A DNA stretch of 6,373 nt from Desulfobacteraceae bacterium (GTDB lineage: Bacteria > Desulfobacterota > Desulfobacteria > Desulfobacterales > Desulfosalsimonadaceae), in the NCBI GenBank assembly GCA_021162325.1, contig JAGGYV010000156.1, positions 1-6,373 on the forward strand, in the 5' to 3' direction. The notes below the pieces were generated by a model, which saw only the letters and a list, made by a program, of their open reading frames with translations, had not been told where the DNA came from and ran no database searches. A program made the position numbers and the translations under genes. This document shows positions 1 through 4,950 of the stretch, one piece after another (within the stretch, counting starts at the first letter, position 1; the number at the start of each line of letters is the position of its first letter).

Positions 1-813
1 GTGAATACATTGAGTGCTGCTCTGAAAAGAAAAATACCGGATGTCATCAATCTTACCGGCGGTATGGGAACTAAAAAAATCGCTGAAATTTTGGGGAAAA
101 TATCTTCAATTCCTGAGAAGAATCCGTTTGTTTTGGTTGCAACCGGTAGTTTTATCGGGGAAGGATTTGATGAATCACGTCTTGACACCCTGTTTTTAGC
201 AATGCCTGTTGCCTGGAAAGGGACATTGCAGCAGCATGCCGGCCGGCTGCACCGTTTGCATAAGAATAAAAAAGATGTACAGATATATGACTATATTGAT
301 ATCCACGTAAGAATGCTTGAAAAAATGTATGGGAAAAGGCTCAAAGGCTACTCCGCTATCGGTTATAAGGCAAAGGTTAAAAATATATCTGATTCACCAA
401 CGGATATTATATTTGACGAACAAAGCTTTTTCCCTGTTTATTTGAGTGACATAGAGAATGCATCCAAACATGTGATGATTGTCAGTCCCTTTGTTACCAA
501 AAAACGAGTGACCCAAATGATGGGTTATTTTGAGAACATTTTAAAAAAGCAGGTAAAAATCACAATTGTCACAAGACCGGTTAACGATTTTAATGACAAC
601 AAAAAAAGAATTCTGGAAAATATCTTTTCGATTTTAACTGATGTAGGAGTTAATATCCTGCTTAAATTAAATATCCATCAAAAATTTGCGATTATTGATG
701 AAAAAATAATCTGGTATGGCAGTATTAATTTATTGAGTTTTGGATATTCTTCAGAAAGCATCATGCGCCTTACAAGCGGTAATATTGCATATGAACTGAC
801 AAAAAATATGTAA
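1..813 (+). CDS. C-terminal part of an SF2 helicase fused to a single-HKD PLD-type nuclease domain (5' end outside window)
   Basis: The reading frame is already open at base 1, and the first residues read like the interior of a helicase, so the GTG at base 1 is not taken as a start. Residues 1-125 are the end of the second RecA-like domain of a superfamily 2 DNA helicase: motif V-like VATGSFIGEGFD (46-57) and motif VI QQHAGRLHR (77-85) for nucleotide and DNA contact. The stretch ending near GYSAIGY matches, from memory, helicases of the kind fused to a primase-like domain in TOTE-type conflict systems. Residues 140-265 form a phospholipase D-like domain: HQKFAIID gives the H226-x-K228-x4-D233 catalytic motif, followed by GS-x-N at 240-243. 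One HKD motif suggests a nuclease acting as a dimer. The gene ends in TAA and is locally AT-rich (16 of 60 G+C at 601-660). Any primase or ATPase portion lies upstream and is unseen, so a TOTE assignment is inference. Confidence 0.85.
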   Translation: MNTLSAALKRKIPDVINLTGGMGTKKIAEILGKISSIPEKNPFVLVATGSFIGEGFDESRLDTLFLAMPVAWKGTLQQHAGRLHRLHKNKKDVQIYDYIDIHVRMLEKMYGKRLKGYSAIGYKAKVKNISDSPTDIIFDEQSFFPVYLSDIENASKHVMIVSPFVTKKRVTQMMGYFENILKKQVKITIVTRPVNDFNDNKKRILENIFSILTDVGVNILLKLNIHQKFAIIDEKIIWYGSINLLSFGYSSESIMRLTSGNIAYELTKNM

Positions 814-937
814 ACGGTTAAGCTTCTGGTCGACCTGAGGAATCTTAGCAAAAAGGATTACACAATCAAAATGTTTAAATCTATCTTACATTCCTGGGCA
901 AGGGGGTGAATACCTGTAATTATCAAGTCAATGCCAT

Positions 938-1273
938 TTAAAACACTTGTTCATAAAAATCCAGATTAAACCCGATGATAAATTGATCTTTAATGCGCAA
1001 TGCCGGGGCTCTTAAGTTCCCGCTCGGTCCCATGGCATGTTTGAGAATACCTGCTTTGTCATCCGATTCGGGCGTGAAGGCCTGAACTTTTTTTCCTCTG
1101 GCGGTTGTAATCAATGCAGCCGATTGCAACAGTTCCCATGCGGCATCCGAATCAATCCTTTCCTTTCGGGCATCCACCGTTGTTTTGATGATCACCTGTT
1201 TTGCGTCAAGCACCGCTTGCGCTTTTTTACATGATGTTCAGCCTTTACGTAAATACGCCCAGTCAATTTCCAT
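938..1273 (-). CDS. ArsC-like thioredoxin-fold selenoprotein with UxxC motif (UGA = selenocysteine at codon 12)
   Basis: The frame reads from ATG 1273-1271 through an in-frame TGA at 1240-1238 to TAA at 940-938, giving 111 residues with selenocysteine at position 12. The N-terminus reads MEIDWAYLRKG-U-TSCKKAQ. U12 and C15 form a UxxC motif where ArsC/Spx/glutaredoxin-like proteins have their redox cysteine after a beta strand (compare RKG-C-xxC-KKA). Downstream are the family-like VDARKERI (33-40) and GNLRAPALRI (85-94), with a probable cis-proline at P90. The start is supported by AGGGGA (1284-1279), 5 bases before ATG. It lies 16 bases after the aminotransferase stop, so co-transcription is likely. 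A hairpin suited to a bacterial SECIS follows the UGA. Starting at GTG 1213 would remove the first strand and the whole active site. The fold suggests a cytoplasmic thiol/selenol oxidoreductase; substrate unknown, and arsenate reduction should not be assumed. A nonsense-mutated cysteine gene is the alternative, but less likely. Confidence 0.88.
1192..1240 (-). promoter_or_regulatory. Candidate bacterial SECIS element immediately after the UGA codon
   Basis: In the mRNA sense the UGA occupies 1240-1238. The apical stem pairs GCG (1222-1220) with CGC (1205-1203) and CAAG (1219-1216) with CUUG (1210-1207), leaving one bulged A (1206) and a five-base loop CGGUG (1215-1211). A lower stem can pair UGU (1231-1229) with ACA (1199-1197) and UCA (1234-1232) with UGA (1194-1192). 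The apical loop begins 22 bases after the UGA, and G is its second base. Both fit what is known of bacterial SECIS hairpins, which need a G near the start of the loop for SelB binding. Pairing was worked out by eye and no folding energy was computed. Confidence 0.68.
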
Positions 1274-1289
1274 AATTTTCCCCTGTAAT

Positions 1290-2489
1290 CTATCCCACAA
1301 TTTTCTCTATCGCCGCCTGCATGATTCCCAGGCCTTCTCTTAATTCATCTTCCTGAATATTCAGGGCCGGAAATAACCGGATACCGTTTCCCTGGGTTTG
1401 CCTCACAAACAGTCTCCGGGCAAGGCATTCATCACTCACGCGCGTCGCCATATCCGAATCCGCAAACTCAATTAACAGCAACAACCCCTTGCCGCGAATC
1501 TCTTTGATAGCAGCCGGATACGTTTCTTTCCATTGCCCCATTGTTTCCATAAAAAGACGACCCATGTGTTCAACATTAGCAGACACATCATTGTCAACAA
1601 GATACTTAATGACTGCATGGGCCACCGCGCATCCCAACGGGTTCCCGCAATAAGTGCCCCCATGATCACCAATCTCAAGCATAGACGCAACCTTTTGGGA
1701 CATGGCAAATCCGCCAAACGGAAAACCGCCGGCAATTCCTTTTGCCATGGTCAGAAAATCCACCTTAATCCCCATGGCCCCGGTCACAAACATAGGGCCG
1801 GTCCGGCAAAAACCAGTCTGAACTTCATCGGCTATCAGAAGTGTCCCGTTCTGGCTGCACAGTCGTTCCGCTTCTTTCAGATATTTATCAGACGGGATAT
1901 GAACCCCCCCCTCGCCCTGAATGGGTTCAATAATAAACGCCGCGACATTCTCATCCAGCGCCTGTTTCAAATCGTCCAGATCACCATAGGTGACAAACCG
2001 GTAATTGGGCATCAGGGGATTGAACTTTTCCCGATGGCTGGCCTGGCCGGTGGCCGACGCCGTACTGATGGTCCGGCCGTGAAAACTCTGGTGCGTGGAG
2101 ATCACATCCAGTCGACTCGTGACTTTCCGGGCCAGCTTGATGGCCGCGTCATTGGCTTCCGCGCCGGAGTTTGAAAAAAATACATGGGTTAAATGCGACG
2201 GCATCACTTTCATCAGGATTGAAAGCAACGCTGCCCGGGCAGGTGAATACGTCAGGCCGGAGTTCGGGTTCTGGAGAATCTTTTTGCTCTGGCTCAGCAG
2301 CGCTTCTGTGATCACCGGCTGTGCATGACCGATGCAGGTCACGCCCCAGCCGGAGGTAAAATCAATGTAGCGAGTCCCCTCCTCATCCCACACAAACACC
2401 CCATCACCTTTTTCAATGGAGATTTTCTGCTTTACAAAAAACGGGGCCATATATTGATCTTCTATTTTAAACGTGGTTTCACTTGACAT
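1290..2489 (-). CDS. Class III PLP-dependent aminotransferase (acetylornithine/4-aminobutyrate type)
   Basis: This is a 399-residue fold-type I enzyme that would transfer an amino group, typically from an omega-amino donor to 2-oxoglutarate, using pyridoxal phosphate in the cytoplasm. Family landmarks in order: FTSGWGVTCIGH (44-55); the phosphate-binding NSGAEAN (107-113); SFHGRT (135-140); EPIQGEGG (188-195); the cofactor-binding D221 in ADEVQTGFCRTGP; the Schiff-base lysine K250 in TMAKGIAGGFP; and the partner-subunit phosphate contact near T279 in GGTYCGNPLGC. Length is normal for ArgD-like enzymes. ATG 2489 is chosen because AAGGA lies upstream, though the 12-base spacing is long; the frame extends to a TTG at 2534 with no sign of extra conserved sequence. 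The gene is moderately GC-rich (41 of 60 G+C at 2041-2100). The selenoprotein follows 16 bases downstream. Substrate is unresolved: acetylornithine, ornithine and gamma-aminobutyrate are all possible, and no arg genes are in view. Confidence 0.88.
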   Translation of the reverse strand: MSSETTFKIEDQYMAPFFVKQKISIEKGDGVFVWDEEGTRYIDFTSGWGVTCIGHAQPVITEALLSQSKKILQNPNSGLTYSPARAALLSILMKVMPSHLTHVFFSNSGAEANDAAIKLARKVTSRLDVISTHQSFHGRTISTASATGQASHREKFNPLMPNYRFVTYGDLDDLKQALDENVAAFIIEPIQGEGGVHIPSDKYLKEAERLCSQNGTLLIADEVQTGFCRTGPMFVTGAMGIKVDFLTMAKGIAGGFPFGGFAMSQKVASMLEIGDHGGTYCGNPLGCAVAHAVIKYLVDNDVSANVEHMGRLFMETMGQWKETYPAAIKEIRGKGLLLLIEFADSDMATRVSDECLARRLFVRQTQGNGIRLFPALNIQEDELREGLGIMQAAIEKIVG

Positions 2490-2512
2490 AATGTGGTTCT
2501 TTCCTTTTCTAT

Positions 2513-2537
2513 GATGGCTTTGCCAAAAGTCCAAATT
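2513..2537. repeat. Degenerate match to one end of the 4728-4882 repeat
   Basis: Here GATGGCTT is followed by four bases and then AAAAGTCCAAATT. The same two blocks with the same spacing occur at 4728-4752, giving 21 of 25 identical positions; only the central four bases differ (TGCC here, CATA there). It sits in the leader just upstream of the aminotransferase start, and its sequence lies within the alternative N-terminal extension from TTG 2534. It is probably a decayed end of the same repeat family; chance similarity is possible but unlikely at this length. Confidence 0.5.
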
Positions 2538-2626
2538 TAAGCAAATTTCCGATTAAATGGGGGATTATAATTACGAATTTATCAGGCATTGTTTTTTACA
2601 ATTCTGCTGATCCTACACCTAAATTT

Positions 2627-3001
2627 TTAATTTTGAAATACAAAATACCCGATCAAAATATAAATCGGCACATTCCATACAAGAACCGCAAAACCTGCCA
2701 GCAGTTCCAGCTGCCGGGGGGAAATCTTTAATTTTACAAACGGGCCGATATAGTTTTGAACAAATCCGCCTTCAAATTTTTCCTGCCCGGCTTCGCTACG
2801 GTACGCCTTTTCAAGGGGTGTCAGCGGGCAGGTCCAATCGGCAATATTAACAACGCTGCACCACACCGCCAGCGGCAAATGGATAATCGCAAACCACGGC
2901 AGTAAAAAAACGATAAAGCCCCCGAAAAAAACGGTAACGGAGATCACCACATGAAAGCCCAATACCAGATTTGCCATTTGCGTAGAATTCATTGGAACCA
3001 T
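2627..3001 (-). CDS. DUF2784 family small membrane protein
   Basis: This 124-residue inner-membrane protein of unknown function has about three hydrophobic segments, near residues 11-34, 36-53 and 98-121. The DUF2784 signature is visible: an N-terminal helix with FFGGF, then HLPLAVWCSVV, then DWTCPLTPLE (55-64), then EGGFVQNYIGPF (77-88). No catalytic motif is apparent. The start ATG at 3001 is 5 bases after the dinB stop; its ribosome binding site AGGGGA (3016-3011) lies inside the end of dinB, 9 bases before the ATG, so translation is probably coupled to dinB. A second in-frame ATG three codons in is possible but less well placed. The family is known from many bacteria, and I know of no mechanistic link to DNA polymerase IV, so the pairing may be only positional. 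Confidence 0.82.
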   Translation of the reverse strand: MVPMNSTQMANLVLGFHVVISVTVFFGGFIVFLLPWFAIIHLPLAVWCSVVNIADWTCPLTPLEKAYRSEAGQEKFEGGFVQNYIGPFVKLKISPRQLELLAGFAVLVWNVPIYILIGYFVFQN

Positions 3002-3006
3002 TTTTT

Positions 3007-4161
3007 TTAATCCCCTGTCAATCCCGCTTTTGTAATCACATCCTTTCCGAATTTTTCGGCAATAGCGTCAACAATCGTATCCACTTTTTCCCATTTTTCA
3101 ACCCCGCCATCAGACCCGGCAAAAAGATCCATCTGAACTGCCTGTTTTTTATTATCCAGGTCAGATGCCCCGACGCCGATCAGGCGCACCGGTTTACTCA
3201 GAGGATAATTTTCCAACAGATTAACAGCCGCCTGATAAATTTTTTCTGAAGAAAAGGTGTAGCAGGGCAACTTTGTCTGGCGGGTCACCTGTTTAAAGTC
3301 TGAATGTTTTATCTTTAAAGTGACCGTCCGGGCTTTTCGACCTTTTTGCCTGAGCTGGCGGCCCACGTCTTCTGAATGCTTCAGCAGATATTTTTTCAAA
3401 CGATCCTTGTCTGAAATATCTTTTGCCAGAGTTTCCTCGGTGCTGATGGATTTTACCGGTCGATGCACGTTTACTTCTGACCGGTCAATCCCATTGCCCA
3501 ACTCATACAGCCGATTGCCATATTTGCCAAGCCGGGCCACTAGTTTTTCCCTGGTATATTTTTTCACATCACCTAAGATGGCAATCCCCATTTTTTCCAA
3601 ATGCATAGCTGTCTGCTTACCCACACCGGAAATTTTGCTGACCGGCAATGTTTCGATAAATGCGGCCACTTCATCCGGCGCAATAACTGTCAGGCCGTCG
3701 GGTTTGTCCATGTCAGAGGCTATTTTGGCCAAAAATCTCAGCGGGGCAATGCCCACCGAACAGTTCAGGCTTACTTCGGCTTTAACGCTCTGCTTAATTT
3801 TCACCCCGATTTCATAAGGCGTACCAAATATCGCACACCCCGCAACATCCATAAACGCCTCATCAATAGACACCTGTTCGATGACCGGGGTAAATGACGA
3901 AAGAATGGACATGACCTGAATCGACACTTCCTTGTATCGAAAGCCGCGAGGACGGATAAAAATTCCCTGGGGACATTTTTGTCTTGCCTGAAAAATCGGC
4001 ATGGCGGAATAAACACCAAATTTTCTGGCTTCATAGCTTGAGGCTGCCACCACCCCCCGGTTGGATGTGCCGCCGACAATCACTGGCTTGCCGGAAAACT
4101 CGGGATTGTCCAGCTGCTCCACTGAAGCAAAAAACGCGTCCATGTCCACATGAATAATCAT
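3007..4161 (-). CDS. dinB: DNA polymerase IV (Y-family translesion polymerase)
   Basis: This complete 384-residue DinB/Pol IV is an error-prone polymerase that bypasses damaged bases and is recruited to the replication clamp. The palm begins IIHVDMDAFFASVE, with metal ligands D6 and D8 and the probable steric-gate phenylalanine F11. SIDEAF carries D100 and E101, completing the catalytic triad. SVGIAPLRFLAKIASD (135-150) is the usual fingers/palm block, and the thumb has a helix-hairpin-helix at about 176-193 (KISGVGKQTAMHLEKMGI). The little-finger domain follows, to about residue 335. QMDLF at 343-347 is a convincing beta-clamp-binding motif, though about 37 residues follow it instead of it ending the protein. 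The ATG overlaps the stop of an 18-codon upstream ORF (ATGA). Its own ribosome binding site is weak, so translation may depend on that upstream ORF. No LexA box was recognised. Confidence 0.96.
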   Translation of the reverse strand: MIIHVDMDAFFASVEQLDNPEFSGKPVIVGGTSNRGVVAASSYEARKFGVYSAMPIFQARQKCPQGIFIRPRGFRYKEVSIQVMSILSSFTPVIEQVSIDEAFMDVAGCAIFGTPYEIGVKIKQSVKAEVSLNCSVGIAPLRFLAKIASDMDKPDGLTVIAPDEVAAFIETLPVSKISGVGKQTAMHLEKMGIAILGDVKKYTREKLVARLGKYGNRLYELGNGIDRSEVNVHRPVKSISTEETLAKDISDKDRLKKYLLKHSEDVGRQLRQKGRKARTVTLKIKHSDFKQVTRQTKLPCYTFSSEKIYQAAVNLLENYPLSKPVRLIGVGASDLDNKKQAVQMDLFAGSDGGVEKWEKVDTIVDAIAEKFGKDVITKAGLTGD

Positions 4162-4214
4162 ATTTTTTTCAGAACTTCTCTGATTCTCTGGGAAAACCCC
4201 TCGTCATATGCCAT
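4158..4214 (-). pseudogene. 18-codon ORF resembling the N-terminus of a TfoX-domain protein, overlapping the dinB start
   Basis: ATG 4214 opens an ORF reading MAYDEGFSQRIREVLKKI and ending in TGA at 4160-4158, which overlaps the dinB ATG as ATGA. The ORF has a good ribosome binding site, with GGAAGGA ending 5 bases before the ATG (GATTT). From memory, TfoX N-terminal-domain proteins commonly begin MAYDEGLAQRIRE, so this looks like the first 15 or so residues of such a gene with the rest deleted. A run of seven A lies just before the overlap, and a -1 slip there would read into the dinB frame. It may now serve as a leader ORF that delivers ribosomes to dinB. A chance resemblance is the alternative, since the match is short. 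Confidence 0.5.
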
Positions 4215-4341
4215 AAATCATCCTTCCGGCCCTCTCATGTCGAAAATCGAATTATCCGTTATTCATCTACACCGGTACATACCCTTTAATCCGGCAATTT
4301 AAGAAAATTCCAGCAATCCTTCGCCCCTGATGATATTTGAC

Positions 4342-4368
4342 TTTATAAAAATCCTTCAAATATGTCAA
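4342..4368 (-). promoter_or_regulatory. Candidate sigma70 promoter for the dinB block, overlapped by an inverted repeat
   Basis: On the minus strand TTGACA (4368-4363) is a perfect -35 hexamer, and TATAAA (4347-4342) a five-of-six -10, but the spacer is 15 bases, shorter than ideal. The transcript would begin about 120 bases before the TfoX-like ORF. An 8-bp inverted repeat, ATATTTGA (4333-4340) and TCAAATAT (4356-4363), brackets the -10 and could be an operator, but I do not recognise it as a LexA or other known site. Confidence 0.3.
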
Positions 4369-4452
4369 TCTTTATAACAATTTCATATAGTTAATTATCG
4401 GGCACGTATGTTCTCAAAAAGTCCGGGTGACCCATGTATTGTGATATTAACA

Positions 4453-4531
4453 CTGGATTCCCGCCTTCGCGGGAATGACGATCCACGAGATGTGGCTTTC
4501 GCCCGTCATTCCCGCGAAGGCGGGAATCCAG
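4453..4531. repeat. Perfect 28-bp inverted repeat with nested hairpins (REP/BIME-like or MITE-like)
   Basis: The arms 4453-4480 and 4504-4531 are exact reverse complements over 28 bases, with a 23-base spacer. Each arm also folds on itself: ATTCCCGC and GCGGGAAT pair over 8 bp around a four-base loop (4457-4464 with 4469-4476 in the left arm). The core, CCGCCTTCGCGGGAATGACG, is a repeat core seen scattered in many proteobacterial genomes, from memory. In RNA it would form either one long hairpin or two short ones, in either direction. It lies between divergent genes, not after a gene, so termination is not its obvious role. Confidence 0.85.
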
Positions 4532-4727
4532 GAGCTTCGGCCCGGGGTTATTGAGAAGTTACCCGGGCACACTTCCTGTTTAAATCCGGAACAATCCTGC
4601 AAAGTGTTCTGCCGTATATGTGGCTTTACCGGTTATTTACATTTATTATGATGCTGCGGAAAACCTGCCATTACGGCTTTTATCTGATCTATTTCTTTAC
4701 AGCACGGTATAAATCATTCATAATCTT

Positions 4728-4882
4728 GATGGCTTCATAAAAAGTCCAAATTCTTTGTTGCGCTGCATCCTTCGCTTCTTCATAGTACGTTAAGTACGAA
4801 TCATCACTCAGGATTTGCGCGCCTCGCCAGTTTTATGAGATTGGTGGAACTTTTTTCTTTGCCATCCTAATCCGACTTTTTA
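4728..4882. repeat. Degenerate palindromic repeat, about 155 bases, possible MITE-like element
   Basis: Short inverted ends TAAAAAGTC (4738-4746) and GACTTTTTA (4874-4882) match exactly. A second inner pair, TCATAAAA (4735-4742) and TTTTATGA (4832-4839), also matches. Toward the middle, a TGCGC...ATCC block near 4759-4770 is loosely mirrored by GGATTTGCGC (4811-4820), around a centre with GTAC repeated at 4785-4788 and 4794-4797. The left end has a partial copy at 2513-2537. This fits intergenic repeats that end in an AAAAAGTC-type sequence, which I recall from Desulfobacterales genomes. The exact boundaries are uncertain, and no transposase is present. Confidence 0.5.
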
Positions 4883-4887
4883 CGTGT

Positions 4888-4916
4888 TTGTCAATATAGA
4901 TGTCTCTGTAAATAAT
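4888..4916 (+). promoter_or_regulatory. Candidate sigma70 promoter of the GH13 gene
   Basis: TTGTCA (4888-4893) and AATAAT (4911-4916) each match the consensus hexamers at five of six positions and are separated by exactly 17 bases. The expected transcription start is near 4923, giving a leader of about 28 bases with GGAG (4940-4943) seven bases before the ATG. It begins six bases after the right end of the degenerate repeat. No operator palindrome was seen between promoter and gene. Confidence 0.55.
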
Positions 4917-4950
4917 CGACAATTAAACGATATACACACGGAGTCCCCCA

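Larger units (their letters stand above)
4215..4950. other. 736-base divergent intergenic region without a convincing protein gene
   Basis: This lies between the leftward dinB block and the rightward GH13 gene. It holds a candidate leftward promoter (4342-4368), a perfect 28-bp inverted repeat (4453-4531), a second degenerate palindromic repeat (4728-4882) and a rightward promoter (4888-4916), each listed separately. In 4532-4727 I see no tRNA, no recognisable riboswitch and no coding sequence of credible length. Confidence 0.7.

Noticed and set aside
819..847. Imperfect dyad between the converging genes as a terminator
   Set aside because: It pairs TAAG with CTTA and TTC with GAA around GGTCGACC, but has interruptions and no T-run on either strand.
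938..1213. A 91-residue protein starting at GTG 1213
   Set aside because: It lacks the first beta strand and the redox motif of its fold, and has no clear ribosome binding site. The upstream ATG with AGGGGA and the SECIS-like hairpin make the longer selenoprotein reading better.
1037..2328. Plus-strand ORFs at 1037-1234, 1533-2174 and 2095-2328
   Set aside because: They are antisense to the selenoprotein and aminotransferase, with no recognisable domains; shadows of the real genes.
2490..2534. TTG 2534 as the start of the aminotransferase
   Set aside because: It adds 15 residues without family similarity from a repeat-like sequence; ATG 2489 matches the usual family start and has AAGGA upstream.
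2564..2569. A perfect minus-strand TATAAT upstream of the aminotransferase as a promoter
   Set aside because: No acceptable -35 hexamer is found at 15-19 bases, and the region is AT-rich, so the match alone is not convincing. The pair may still have its own promoter here.
2992..4079. ORFs at 2992-3249, 3320-3817 and 3601-3897 (plus) and 3801-4079 (minus, other frame)
   Set aside because: All lie within the clearly identified dinB gene and have low-complexity, non-family sequence.
4453..4531. CRISPR array or tRNA in the palindromic region
   Set aside because: There are only two arms in inverted orientation, with no regularly spaced direct repeats and no cloverleaf.
4689..4740. Minus-strand reading FYEAIKIMNDLYRAVKK then stop, as the remnant of a gene's C-terminus
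   Set aside because: It is short and merges into the repeat; no family was recognised, so it could be chance.
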